Counted from the first letter of the stretch, positions 52,197-61,809 are shown. The stretch: DNA of 64,000 nt from Dyella mobilis (GCF_016904945.1 NZ_JADIKF010000036.1:134505-198504), one strand, 5' to 3'. The notes: generated by a model not told the origin, from the letters alone. A program made the numbers and translations.

Positions 52197-54575
52197 ATGA
52201 AGACGCTTTATTGTCGCGTCATGGCATCGTTCTATTCGCGGATGCTGATGGCCTTTCTCATTGTTCTTCTTGTCGGCACTGGATCGGTCGATGCGAAATC
52301 GCTATCCGCGTCAGCACCGAAAGCCGTCACGTCGAGTTGCGCCGCACAGCCCATCACGCCTTACATATGGACGTCAGCGGGTGGGTGGCAAAACATATCC
52401 ACGATTGTCGTATCAGCAGGCACGGCGGTCGATCTTGGTCCACAACCCCAGGGAGGGACGTGGAGCTGGACCGGGCCGAACGGTTATACGTCGTCGGCCA
52501 GAGAGATCGACAATATTTCTCTCGGCAACGGCGCTAATGACTACTACGCGACTTATACGGATTCCAACGGCTGCACCAGCTCACAAACCTTTGAGGTGGC
52601 GGCCACGCAGAATTGCACCGCTCAGATTACGCCATACATATGGACGCAGTCCCAGGGATGGCAAAATATTTCCAGTGCAGCTGTCTCTGTCGGTGCCGTC
52701 GTGGACCTTGGTCCACAGCCCCATGGAGGCACCTGGATTTGGAGCGGTCCGAATGGCTTTTCGTCGAGCGAGCGCGAAATCGACGGTATCCCGCTGAGCA
52801 CCGGGCCTAACTCATATACGGCCACTTACATCGATGGGTCGGGCTGTACCGGTACGCAAGCGTTTGTAGTCACCGTCAACACGGCTACCTCATCGAGCAT
52901 GAGCTTTACGGCAACGGGAAGCGTGGTGGCTTCATCGCCTTCCAATGACACTCCCAATTACCCGTTCATTGACTCGAACGGGACTTTTTTCCTGCAAAAC
53001 GCCTACAGTCAATACGACCAGGTTCCTGGCGACCACGTGTGGGACTTCTACACAGGAAGCAACGCGAATGCGTCGCTTACCTTGTCAACGACCAACTCCC
53101 AATACAACACCCAGACTTTGTGCGCCAGTCAAAACCCCGTATACACCGAGTTTTACCAAGGGACTGGAGACAGCCCCGGGTCGGGCGCGTACTCCGATGG
53201 AGATTTTTGCGATGTGATAGGAATCTGGGTCGATCCGGATACGGGGAACTGGTACGGACTCGTACACAACGAGATCTACCCGAACAACCCGCGCATAGAT
53301 GCGATTTCGTATGCCATATCTACCGATAAGGGCAATACGTGGTCACAGCAGGTTCCCCTGTTCACCTCTCCCTATGGTGTTGGCGACAACAACGAGGACT
53401 ACTACTATTACGGAGATGGCGATCCACGCATGATCGTCGATACGGCTTCAGGTTATTTCTACGTCTATTACTTCAGCCGCATCATGACACCCGCCGGGGA
53501 CGGATTCGGCAATCACACCTGGGAACACGTTGCACGGGCGCCAATCAGTCAGAAGATGGCGGCGGGATCCTGGCAAAAATACTACAACGGAAATTGGAGT
53601 CAGACGCCCGGGATCAGCTGGACGTGTGACCCGTACACCTCGGCCTGCGGCCAAGGCAATGCGGCGGCCTCAATGGAAAGCAATGTCGGCGCGGATAACG
53701 ACCCGGTCATCAAACAGAGCATGGTTTGGCCTGTTGCTGCCCAATCGCCCAATGACCTGCTCACCTACGGCAGCAGTTCCCTCACCAATACCAATGTTGC
53801 CTGGAACGTTTATCTGCAGAAATACCTGGCAGAGGTCATCGGCAACAACCAGATTCTGTTCTATGCGTCCAGCGACCTTTCCGGCCAGCAATGGACCTAT
53901 GCGGGCAGTATTCCCTACACCAACAGCGGCGCCTGGTATTGGTGGATGATGGATGGAGGGAGTCTCACGTCATCGAACAACCTGGGCAGTTCCTTCCTGG
54001 CTTACTGCACCATTGATTGCAGCACGTACGGCTCGGAATATCAGGCGATCAATGTCGGGTTCAATCCTGGTGTCAGCTTGCCCGTTTACTACACGGGTGT
54101 GAATGGCCAAAGTAGTCCGACAAACACCTACGTGATCGAGCATCCGAATGGATCGTCTGTTTCCGGCACGGACAGCAATCGCTGGACGTTCGTCCCCGCA
54201 GGAGATGGCTTCTTCTATGTCGCTCAGGGGACGAACTATTTGCAGGTTGCCGATGGCAATGGCGGACGCGCCTGGGGGGCACAAGCAAGCCTGGCTGCGC
54301 CAATGGCATCTTCGACAGCATCCAGCGAACGGGCACGCCAACAATGGCGTTTCGAGCGGATTACCGCGATCGGCGGTGTAGCGCCTTCCACGCCGGAATA
54401 TCGCCTGGTCAACCGCTATAGCGGATTGGCACTGAGCTTTGCGTCCGCCGCATTCGATTCCTCGCAGGATGGTCAGTCGGTGACTGCCCCCATTCGCGAT
54501 TGGGATGCAAACACAAGTGGTTCAGTATCGGTGTGGCCGATGGCTGATCAGATCCTGGTATTTGCGCCGCAGTGA
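52197..54575 (+). CDS. Secreted protein with duplicated N-terminal modules, propeller and lectin-like tail
   Basis: 792 residues with signal peptide and GGAG upstream. Residues about 48-135 and 139-227 are two copies of one about 88-residue module: (A)ITPYIW, GWQNIS, VDLGPQP, GGTW, GPNG, SS.REID, GCT, each with a Cys near both ends. Residues about 235-600 resemble a beta-propeller glycosidase or sialidase fold (DDPR-like GDPRMIVDTASGYFYVYYFSRIM; STDKGNTWSQQ). From about 630 on, ricin-type/lectin-like segments (NRWTFVPAGDGFFYVAQGTNYLQVADG, YRLVNRYSGLALSF). It follows the TonB receptor by 110 bases and is likely exported for glycan work. Enzyme class not certain. Confidence 0.8.
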   Translation: MKTLYCRVMASFYSRMLMAFLIVLLVGTGSVDAKSLSASAPKAVTSSCAAQPITPYIWTSAGGWQNISTIVVSAGTAVDLGPQPQGGTWSWTGPNGYTSSAREIDNISLGNGANDYYATYTDSNGCTSSQTFEVAATQNCTAQITPYIWTQSQGWQNISSAAVSVGAVVDLGPQPHGGTWIWSGPNGFSSSEREIDGIPLSTGPNSYTATYIDGSGCTGTQAFVVTVNTATSSSMSFTATGSVVASSPSNDTPNYPFIDSNGTFFLQNAYSQYDQVPGDHVWDFYTGSNANASLTLSTTNSQYNTQTLCASQNPVYTEFYQGTGDSPGSGAYSDGDFCDVIGIWVDPDTGNWYGLVHNEIYPNNPRIDAISYAISTDKGNTWSQQVPLFTSPYGVGDNNEDYYYYGDGDPRMIVDTASGYFYVYYFSRIMTPAGDGFGNHTWEHVARAPISQKMAAGSWQKYYNGNWSQTPGISWTCDPYTSACGQGNAAASMESNVGADNDPVIKQSMVWPVAAQSPNDLLTYGSSSLTNTNVAWNVYLQKYLAEVIGNNQILFYASSDLSGQQWTYAGSIPYTNSGAWYWWMMDGGSLTSSNNLGSSFLAYCTIDCSTYGSEYQAINVGFNPGVSLPVYYTGVNGQSSPTNTYVIEHPNGSSVSGTDSNRWTFVPAGDGFFYVAQGTNYLQVADGNGGRAWGAQASLAAPMASSTASSERARQQWRFERITAIGGVAPSTPEYRLVNRYSGLALSFASAAFDSSQDGQSVTAPIRDWDANTSGSVSVWPMADQILVFAPQ

Positions 54576-54843
54576 ACGAGCCCTAGCTCTGGAGCACGTT
54601 AGGCGCTACTTGTGATGTTGTGAAAAGGCAACTCCCATCCTGGCGAAAGCCAGGGCGGGGGGCTGCCGAGAGGATTGGATCAATGGGGGGCGGCTGAACG
54701 CTGCTTGGACGCCGCCTTGATCTGCGATCTACACCTTGTCTCCCCGTCACTACGTCCATGGATGGAGAGAGAGGCAGGGTAGGGAGCTGCGTTCCCAGGA
54801 AACGCACTGGGTACGAGAAAACCAGAAAGCTGAGGACTCAAAA

Positions 54844-57603
54844 ATGCGTCTCGCGGCAACGATCTTGATATTGCTTCTCCTGCCATCGCCATGGCTGCAC
54901 GCCCAGACTCGCGTGTGGCAGGGCGAGTTGCCACTTGCGACGTCCGACGAAGGTCCGCCGAATGAGAACCCTCCCTTCGACATCTTTGCAACGGATCGAT
55001 TCGTCTATCCCTATAGCATGCGCGAAGATGTGCGCAGCTCGGAGACGGTTCACAACTGGCGTGCAGTCTTCCTGGAAAACGAGTACATCAAGTGCACCGT
55101 TCTTCCCGATCTAGGCGGGCACATCTATACGTGCATCGACAAGCTCAACGGCCAGCCGATGTTCTATGCCAATCCGACATTGAAAAAAGCTTTGATCGGA
55201 TATCGGGGAGCATGGTCCGCGTTTGGCGTCGAATTCAATTTCCCCGTGTCTCACAACTGGGTTTCGCTTTCTCCGGTTGACTACGCCTTTTCCTCGGCAG
55301 CCGACGGCAGTGCCTCGGTCACGGTGGGCAATCGCGATCGTGTCTATGGCATGGAGTGGACCGTGCAGCTGATATTGCGACCGGGCAGTACGGTTCTGGA
55401 AGAGCGAGTCACGCTAACCAATCGCAGTGACCTCAGGCATCGATTTTATTGGTGGAACAATGCCGGTGTTCAAGTGTGGGACGATTCAAAAATCTGGTAT
55501 CCCACGCCATTTACGGCCGCCCATGGGTTTGCCGACGTGGACACCTGGCCGGTCAACGCCAAGGGAGTCGACCTCAGCTTGGTGGCCAATCACAAGGATG
55601 GGCCTGTTTCCCGCTTTGTGTATGGCAGCCGTGAACCCTTCATGGGCATCTACCATCCCCACACGGATGCCGGGGTGGTGCATTATGCGAACTACAGCGA
55701 TCTGCCGGCAAAAAAGATATGGAGCTGGGGCGAGGATGCAGCCGGTCTTGCATGGCGCAAGGCACTTTCCGACAACGACAGCGCTTATGCGGAAGTGCAG
55801 GCAGGATTGTTTCGAAATCAGGAAACCTACGGTTTTCTGGAGCCGCAACAGGTCATCCGATTTTCCGAATACTGGATGCCGGTGAGGCATATCGGCGGCA
55901 TTTCATCCGGCAATTTGAATGGCGTTGTGTATCTGTCAAGAAAGGCGGATGCCAACGGAAAGATTGCGCTTACCGCGGCGTTCAATACCAATCGAAAAGT
56001 GCAGCACGCCCGCATCGCGATTTTGGATGGCGGCAAGGCCGTTTTTGAAGAAGTCGCCTCGCTCGATCCTGCAAAAACGTGGTCGCATACCTTGAACGAT
56101 CTTCCATCCGATCGCTCTTACACATTTTTGCTTGAGGACGACAACAAGGCGGTTCTTCTTAAACATACGGAAGGCGTCTATGACTGGACGCCACGCGACG
56201 AGGTGAAAACCGGACCGCAAGTTGCTCACAAGCCCGACCTGGATACCGCCGCCGGCCTGCTTGAGCAAGGCACCAACGAGGAATTGCAGGGAAATCTGCT
56301 GGCAGCCCGGAAAACCTACCAGCGAGGTCTTGCCGCATATCCGGTGAGTTTGGAATTTTTGAAAGCGGAAGGGCGTCTCGACGTCAATCTATTTCGATTC
56401 GAAGAAGCGTCAAATTTCCTAAAGCAGGTGGAAGATCGAGCGACGTGGGATGGGGAGACCCGCTATTACCGTGGTATCGCCGAACGGGCGCTTGGTCATC
56501 CACGTGAAGCGCGAACTGAATTCGAAGCAGCCTACCGTGATCCATCTTACCGCGTCGCGGGCGGCCTGATGCTGGCAGAGCTGCTTGCACAGCAGCATGA
56601 TGTGCACGGCGCACTGGAAGTGCTTGCAAAAGCATGCCCCGAGGCTTCCATCGCATCAAGTTCGCAACGCTGTTCGGAAGACATCGTGGCGCTGAAACGT
56701 TCTGCAGGTCAAACCGACGAGGCGAGGAGCCTGGCCGGGACCTTGCTCGAAACCTATCCCACTGACGCCTTCCTGCAGCATGAACTTGTCCGGCTTGGAT
56801 CCCCCAATCCGGGGCTCGACCGGTATCTGGGCAGCGATGTCGATCGGATACTGGCACTGGTTGTTCAATATGATCGGCTCGGGCTCTATGCTGATTCGCT
56901 TGCATTGCTCTCGCGTCACTATCCCGCCGCGTCTGCGGATGAAACAGAGCCAGATGCCGTGCCGCCGTCCCAGAATCCGCTACTAGCCTATTACAGGGGC
57001 TATTGCCGCGAGCAGCTTGGCGAGTCCGGGCGAGCCGATTATCAGGCGGCGTCCAAGATGTCGCTGCGCTACAGCTTTCCCAGCCGTGCTGAAACGATTC
57101 CCGTTTTGCGCGCCGCACTCGCCAGCAATGCTGCCGACGCATCGGCGCATTTTTTGCTCGGGTCGCTGTGGTTTTCCAAGGGAATCATTGAGCCTGCGGA
57201 GGATGAGTGGCGCCGTGCCGCCGCGCTCCGTGCTGATATTCCGACCCTTGATGCCAGTCTTGGGCGCGCGCTCTTGCAAATCAATCAACAACCCGCCGAG
57301 GCTGCAGCGGTATTCCGACATGGCTTCCAGGTCGATGCATCGAACCCGGCGCTTTACATCGGCATGGATAAGGCCATGCAGCAGATGGGCAAGCCTGCAA
57401 CGCAACGAGTGGCCATGCTTGAGCGTTTTCCAAAACACGTCGACATGCCAGCCGAACTGGTGCGTGCGCTTGTCGATGCCTTACGCGAAAACGGCCAATC
57501 CGACCAGGCTGACGCATTGTTGGCAGAACACTTTCTTCCCCGCAAGGAAGGCGCTCCACCGCTTGAGCCAAAGGCCAACGCCAAACCAAAAAAAGCTGAT
57601 TAG
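54844..57603 (+). CDS. DUF5107 protein with TPR array, exported
   Basis: 919 residues from ATG 54844 (signal MRLAATILILLLLPSPWLHAQ). Residues about 30-390 are the DUF5107 domain with a galactose mutarotase-like fold: NWRAVFLENEYIKCTVLPDLGGHIY, FGVEFNFPVSHNWVS, VTLTNRSDLRHRFYWWNNAGVQV, and EYWMPVRHIGGIS. Residues about 450-900 are TPR repeats, including LLAARKTYQRGLAAYPVSLEFLKAEGRLD and YRGIAERALGHPREARTEFEAAYRDP. In the known family it occurs with carbohydrate-utilisation genes. It starts about 270 bases after the previous gene and ends 50 bases before the next. Confidence 0.85.
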   Translation: MRLAATILILLLLPSPWLHAQTRVWQGELPLATSDEGPPNENPPFDIFATDRFVYPYSMREDVRSSETVHNWRAVFLENEYIKCTVLPDLGGHIYTCIDKLNGQPMFYANPTLKKALIGYRGAWSAFGVEFNFPVSHNWVSLSPVDYAFSSAADGSASVTVGNRDRVYGMEWTVQLILRPGSTVLEERVTLTNRSDLRHRFYWWNNAGVQVWDDSKIWYPTPFTAAHGFADVDTWPVNAKGVDLSLVANHKDGPVSRFVYGSREPFMGIYHPHTDAGVVHYANYSDLPAKKIWSWGEDAAGLAWRKALSDNDSAYAEVQAGLFRNQETYGFLEPQQVIRFSEYWMPVRHIGGISSGNLNGVVYLSRKADANGKIALTAAFNTNRKVQHARIAILDGGKAVFEEVASLDPAKTWSHTLNDLPSDRSYTFLLEDDNKAVLLKHTEGVYDWTPRDEVKTGPQVAHKPDLDTAAGLLEQGTNEELQGNLLAARKTYQRGLAAYPVSLEFLKAEGRLDVNLFRFEEASNFLKQVEDRATWDGETRYYRGIAERALGHPREARTEFEAAYRDPSYRVAGGLMLAELLAQQHDVHGALEVLAKACPEASIASSSQRCSEDIVALKRSAGQTDEARSLAGTLLETYPTDAFLQHELVRLGSPNPGLDRYLGSDVDRILALVVQYDRLGLYADSLALLSRHYPAASADETEPDAVPPSQNPLLAYYRGYCREQLGESGRADYQAASKMSLRYSFPSRAETIPVLRAALASNAADASAHFLLGSLWFSKGIIEPAEDEWRRAAALRADIPTLDASLGRALLQINQQPAEAAAVFRHGFQVDASNPALYIGMDKAMQQMGKPATQRVAMLERFPKHVDMPAELVRALVDALRENGQSDQADALLAEHFLPRKEGAPPLEPKANAKPKKAD

Positions 57604-57652
57604 GAGATTCAGGCAGGTTGTTTCCCATTTTTCAACTTCCAAGGATACGGGT

Positions 57653-57736
57653 ATGAATCATCGTCGATTCGGTCAGGCCGGGTTGGTGGCTGTTTCGAAG
57701 AGCGTCGTCACGCTGAAGATTCAGTTCGCCACTTAA
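57653..57736 (+). pseudogene. Possible remnant of an aldo/keto reductase gene
   Basis: A 27-codon frame with AAGGA upstream begins MNHRRFGQAGLVAVSK, which resembles the aldo/keto reductase start MxYRRxGxSGLxVSxL. The frame then stops at TAA with none of the following family motifs. It is probably an internal deletion or decay of a gene in the sugar locus, but the match is short. Confidence 0.4.
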
Positions 57737-57755
57737 AAACAGCCCGATCTCATCC

Positions 57756-58472
57756 ATGAGAGCTGCGGTCACCCGAAACCTGCACGGACACGTCACACGA
57801 GATATTGGCGTGCGCATCGTTAGTGGTGAGCTGCGTCCGGGTGATGTGCTTCCGCCTGAAGAGGTGTTGGCAAAGCACATGGCGGTAAGCCGTGGAGCGC
57901 TGCGCGAAGCCATGCGCGCACTTTCCGCCAAGGGGTTGGTCGAGACAAAGACGAGAACCGGAACTCGCGTACGTAAAGAGGAGCATTGGCAACAATTCGA
58001 TAGTGAGGTGCTAGCGTGGCGCTGCGCTTCCATGCCGACCGCGGATTTCGTAAAAAATTTGGCGGAAATGTGCGGAATATTCGAACCGGCTGCCGCTGCG
58101 TTAGCGTCACGCCGATGCACCGCACACCAGTTCAAACGCATCGAATCCGCCTACAAGGCCATGGAGTCCGCCCGCAGCAGCAATGAATGGGCAGCCGCCG
58201 ACTTCGCCTTCCACGAGGCCATATTGCGCGCCACTGACAACGAGTTGATGATTTCCCTGCTTCCTGCCGTGGAGGCCTCGCTCGGCTTCTATTTCTCGCT
58301 TCCCGCTCATAAAGACGGCAATTTCAAGCATTTGCTTCCTTATTACTACAAGCTTTGCGAAGCCATTTGGTCGCGCAACCCAACACTGTCACGCCAGGCC
58401 ATGCAGGATGTGATTTCAATTTTTCGCGCTTTTATTGTCGAAAATTCGCAAAAGCAGGGGAGGTGTGCGTGA
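57756..58472 (+). CDS. FadR/GntR-family transcriptional regulator with FCD domain
   Basis: 238 residues. N-terminal winged helix: HGHVTRDIGVRIVSGELRPGDVLPPEEVLAKHMAVSRGALREAMRALSAKGLVETKTRTGTRVR. C-terminal FCD: SEVLAWRC, LAEMCGIFEPAAAALASRRC, SAYKAMESAR, DFAFHEAILRATDNELMISLLPAVEASLGFYF, LLPYYYKLCEAI. The metal-binding His and Asp/Glu of FCD are present. FCD GntR regulators sense sugar acids or other organic acids. It closes the carbohydrate locus and may control it. Confidence 0.92.
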   Translation: MRAAVTRNLHGHVTRDIGVRIVSGELRPGDVLPPEEVLAKHMAVSRGALREAMRALSAKGLVETKTRTGTRVRKEEHWQQFDSEVLAWRCASMPTADFVKNLAEMCGIFEPAAAALASRRCTAHQFKRIESAYKAMESARSSNEWAAADFAFHEAILRATDNELMISLLPAVEASLGFYFSLPAHKDGNFKHLLPYYYKLCEAIWSRNPTLSRQAMQDVISIFRAFIVENSQKQGRCA

Positions 58473-58706
58473 TCCAGTGGATGCGATACCGGCCAGGACT
58501 TGGGTGCCAGGCAAATGGTGCCAACGCTGAACCGTACCCCACTCAGGACCTCGCAACTGGTCGGCGTGAGCACCTCATCCGCGTTTTGGAGGTAGGCCGA
58601 TAGCACGGCGGCCGTGAAAGCCAACCCGCATTGAGCCTCCAGGCAGGTGTTGGTTTCCAGGGTGCGAAAGTCGGTGACCCAACAAACGCAAAAGGGATGA
58701 CCAACG

Positions 58707-58856
58707 ATGAAAAACCTCAAGCACAGCATGCTGCTCGTTCTTTGTGCTCTGATACTTGCCGCATTGAGCGGTTGTGTCGAAGACGCCAGGACGGGATTGA
58801 TTTGTCCCCCAGGCACGCATCCGGGCCCTCATGGGCACCAGTGTTTCGCCGATTGA
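58707..58856 (+). CDS. Very small lipoprotein (49 residues)
   Basis: ATG 58707 with AAGGGATG upstream. The N-terminus MKNLKHSMLLVLCALILAA ends in LSGC, a lipobox with Cys23. The mature part is about 27 residues, with two further Cys (ICPPG and HQCFAD) and Gly/Pro/His-rich sequence. Too short for domain detection; the signal and lipobox are convincing. Confidence 0.65.
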   Translation: MKNLKHSMLLVLCALILAALSGCVEDARTGLICPPGTHPGPHGHQCFAD

Positions 58857-59365
58857 TCCGTTGGATAGGCGCCTGGGGGAAGATTAGCGACGGTTATCGA
58901 GGGTAGGGTGGGCGCCTGCTTTCGCCCATAGTTGCCATTGCCCGGCGAGAAGAAGCAAGCTGAGGTTATCGATCCACAGATTTAAGGACACACTCGTTTA
59001 CGAGCTTCTGATCGAGGCATTAAAACTTGGCAAGCATGAAGGCTGCGGGATTTGCTCCCGTGGCCCATGCGTGCTGATCGCAAATCAAAACGAATGGCGA
59101 ATGCGTGGCGCATTGGACTTAGCCAGATGGGCCCTGATTTCGTTATAACCGTTTATTCGAGGAACCTCGGTCAACGTGGCCGGTCTATCGGGCTGGCATG
59201 CAATACATGCGTGGATATTAGCGTTAGTGTTGTGTGGGCAATCAGCTTGAATGAGGCTGGGTTATCGAAGCTCCCGGACAGGATCGCAATCAAGCACGTG
59301 CGCAAGACGCTGCGCGTGGCAAGATTGATACGTACAAAAATCAGGCGCCCCGGGCCACGCGATCC
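58857..59365. other. Intergenic region, no gene seen
   Basis: About 510 bases. A 105-codon plus-strand frame (59052-59369) is Arg-rich, lacks a ribosome site and has no known domain. Confidence 0.5.
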
Positions 59366-60268
59366 TTGAATCCGCGAGTGAGGGTGCTGGTGCTGGCCGT
59401 AGTGTTGGCTCTACACGCGCTTTTCGCCCTGATGCTCTGGAACGCGATGCGATCGCCCTCGGAAGATAGAGAGCAGTCGCTAAGCGTGCGTTTGATCCAC
59501 GTAGCAACACCAGCGAAACAGTCGCCCTCGCCCACGGCACCCGTCATGGTGTCTCTTGCACCGGCGCCGCCTGTGAAACCCAAGCCGACTGAAAAGCCGC
59601 ATAGAGAGTTGAACGACTCGTCGGCTACAAAGCCCGCGCCAACGTCGGCTCCACCTGGCAACAAACCGGACGCCAGCCAAGTATTTTCCGCCGACGGCTC
59701 GATCCGCCTGCCACCCGAACACATCCAGTACTCGGCCAACACACCTTCCGAGGTAAAGACGAGCAAGCCGAAGGATGACCGCAAGATCATGGAGCATACC
59801 GACTTCACGCATTACCAGCCGACGCGCTTCAACAAATATTTCCCGCCGCCGAACGAAACCCTTGGTGGCGCGGTAGGCCGGCACATTGACGACGCGATCA
59901 AGGAAATAGCCAAGAACATGTGCGACCCGGAAAAGCGCAGCACGGCTACTAATCTTCTGTGTGGTGCGCCACCGATCCCGCCTGATCCGAAGGACACCGA
60001 CGAGCGCCTCGATCTGCCGCCACCGGCGTTGGTTGGAGGCGGCTCGCCAACCCAGTCGGTGCCGCTTTCAACCTGTATCGATGAGTACGGCCAAGGCAAG
60101 GGCCTGTCGCAAGGCTGTCCGGTCAATACGCCTGACATTATTTTCCAGGCTCAAATGCGCGAGTGCATCGATCTCTATCGGGCTGGCAAACGCCTCAAGA
60201 GCTGGTGTCCGACTGATACTCCCAAGCGCGCAGCGGCGGAGGCGCCGGCAAACGCCGATTCGCATTGA
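59366..60268 (+). CDS. TonB-like membrane-anchored periplasmic protein of unknown function
   Basis: 300 residues from TTG 59366; GTG 59378 is also possible. One N-terminal membrane helix (VLVLAVVLALHALFALMLW), then a Pro/Lys-rich stretch (PAPPVKPKPTEKP) as in TonB. The C-terminal about 100 residues have four or five Cys (MCDPEKRS, LLCGAPP, TCIDEYG, GCPV, RECIDLYRAGKRLKSWCPTD), likely disulfide-bonded. No TonB C-terminal domain is visible, so it is probably a structural or scaffolding protein. Function unknown. Confidence 0.75.
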   Translation: MNPRVRVLVLAVVLALHALFALMLWNAMRSPSEDREQSLSVRLIHVATPAKQSPSPTAPVMVSLAPAPPVKPKPTEKPHRELNDSSATKPAPTSAPPGNKPDASQVFSADGSIRLPPEHIQYSANTPSEVKTSKPKDDRKIMEHTDFTHYQPTRFNKYFPPPNETLGGAVGRHIDDAIKEIAKNMCDPEKRSTATNLLCGAPPIPPDPKDTDERLDLPPPALVGGGSPTQSVPLSTCIDEYGQGKGLSQGCPVNTPDIIFQAQMRECIDLYRAGKRLKSWCPTDTPKRAAAEAPANADSH

Positions 60269-60706
60269 TAACCCTGAAGCTCACAATGCAAGAGCGGCCC
60301 TTCGCTTCCGAGCGGTAGCCAGTATGAGGGCAGGGCGATCAACCAGTGTTATCACCTACGGCTCTGCAGGTCGATGCCAGGCTGTCTTCGTAAGGCGGTA
60401 GGTAGAAGCGCGCCTCCAGATACATGTCCAGTCCCATGCCATGCACTGATCCACCTTGAAGGAAGAGTACTTGCAGAACCATTTGGATCGTGACAAATTC
60501 CTGCAAAGCTGTCATAGAGACTTCATCGACGAGATCCGTCACGCGATTCAATGCGCAGTGCACTGAAGCACCCTCGTTGCTTCGAGTCGCTCAGAAGCGG
60601 AGGTGGGGTGTCAATTGAACACTGGGAAAATCCTATAGATCCCTGCTGCCTGCTGCCTGCTGGACTGGGCAAAAGGTCACCTTCCTGAAGAGGCTGCGTA
60701 TTTATA
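60269..60706. other. Intergenic region with dispersed repeat
   Basis: About 440 bases with no convincing gene; a 74-codon minus-strand frame at 60339-60563 has no domain or clear start. It includes the repeat copy at 60564-60608. Confidence 0.5.
60564..60608 (+). repeat. Dispersed 45-base intergenic repeat, copy 2
   Basis: Matches 25477-25521 at 37 of 45 positions without gaps, sharing CTTCGAGTCG and TCAGAAGC. Confidence 0.6.
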
Positions 60707-61690
60707 ATGAAAATTGTCTTGGGGACGCTCTTCGCGCTTTTTTATGCAAGCACAGTCCTTGCAGCATCGCCAAAGTTCGCGATAGATAGCCACTTTCTTC
60801 AATCGCCCGCTGATCCAGGCGCCATTGGTGACAGTCACGGTGACATTGCCGTAGCGCCGAATGGGGACATCTATCTCAGTGTGCAGGGTGGCAGCAGATC
60901 TGGCGTACAAGTTTATGCGGCGAATGGTCGATACATCCGCAATCTACCCAATGCACCAACCGACTTCCACGGCTTCATTATTACAAACGCTGGCGGCCAA
61001 TCTTTTTACCTTTTGGGTGTGCGCCTGGAAGGGCAGCAAATTATCAAGCTGGATCTGGACGGCAAGCCGCTCTTGCACATCGACGCTTCGGCGATTCCCG
61101 ATCAATACAAAACTGAGGCCAAAGGCGGCCAACTTGTCGTATCCCTGACAGGAGTTGCCGCCGCGCCAAATGGGGATATTTACGCTGTAGATGGCTACGG
61201 GCGAGACTTCATCCATCACTTCGATGCAACCGGCCGCTACCTCGGAACGTTCGGAGGTGATGGTGCTCCCTGGAACTTCCATCAATGCCACAAGATCGCC
61301 ATCGATCCGCGATTTCAGCCCGTCCGACTCCTCTGCACTGATCGTCTGCACGACCGCATAGTAGCCATGGGCCTCGACGGCCACGTGATAGGCACCGTCG
61401 CCACCGGACTTCGCTGGCCCAGTGCGCTCGCTTTCCATGGCAGCGAAATGGCTGTAGCGGAGTTAGGCGGCCGTGTGACAGTCCTTGGCATCCATGGCGA
61501 GGTGCTAGCCGAACTTGGGACCAACGATAACGCCGCTCAAGTCAAGACAAATGAAGTCCCGCCAAGTCAGTGGAAAGATGGCGTCTTCTATGCTCCGCAT
61601 GGGATCGCCTATGATCACCACGGAAACATTTTAGTGAGTGAATGGAGTAAGTGGGGGCGAGTGGATTTCCTCCGCAGGGTAGGCGATTGA
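60707..61690 (+). CDS. Exported NHL-type six-bladed beta-propeller protein
   Basis: 327 residues with signal MKIVLGTLFALFYASTVLA. Repeating blades: GDIAVAPNGDIYLSVQGG, GVQVYAANGRYIRNLP, GVAAAPNGDIYAVDGYGRDFIHHFDATGRYLGTFG, WPSALAFHGSEMAVAELGGRVTVLGIHGEVLAELG and HGIAYDHHGNILVSEW. This is the NHL/peptidylglycine-lyase-like propeller. By family it binds proteins, carbohydrates or metal-dependent substrates. No neighbours suggest a role. Confidence 0.85.
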   Translation: MKIVLGTLFALFYASTVLAASPKFAIDSHFLQSPADPGAIGDSHGDIAVAPNGDIYLSVQGGSRSGVQVYAANGRYIRNLPNAPTDFHGFIITNAGGQSFYLLGVRLEGQQIIKLDLDGKPLLHIDASAIPDQYKTEAKGGQLVVSLTGVAAAPNGDIYAVDGYGRDFIHHFDATGRYLGTFGGDGAPWNFHQCHKIAIDPRFQPVRLLCTDRLHDRIVAMGLDGHVIGTVATGLRWPSALAFHGSEMAVAELGGRVTVLGIHGEVLAELGTNDNAAQVKTNEVPPSQWKDGVFYAPHGIAYDHHGNILVSEWSKWGRVDFLRRVGD

Positions 61691-61763
61691 TGATCTTTCC
61701 CCTGAGTCGTATCTATGGTTCGCAATAACGCTCATTCCTTCCCCTCATCCGCACTAGGATCGA

Positions 61764-61791
61764 CGTCATTCCGGCCTTCGCCGGAATGACG
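61764..61791. repeat. REP-like palindrome between convergent genes
   Basis: CGTCATTCCGGC-CTTC-GCCGGAATGACG, a perfect 12-bp stem with a 4-base loop. A related half lies at 61825-61842 within the 3' end of the next gene. It may also help end transcription of the two convergent genes. Confidence 0.8.
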
Positions 61792-61809
61792 ATTTGCTCT
61801 GAAACAGTA

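Noticed and set aside
58631..58906. 91-codon plus-strand frame overlapping the small lipoprotein
   Set aside because: The overlapping frame at 58707 has a ribosome site, signal peptide and lipobox; this one has none.
60339..60563. 74-codon minus-strand frame in the gap before the NHL gene
   Set aside because: No ribosome site or domain; kept as non-coding.
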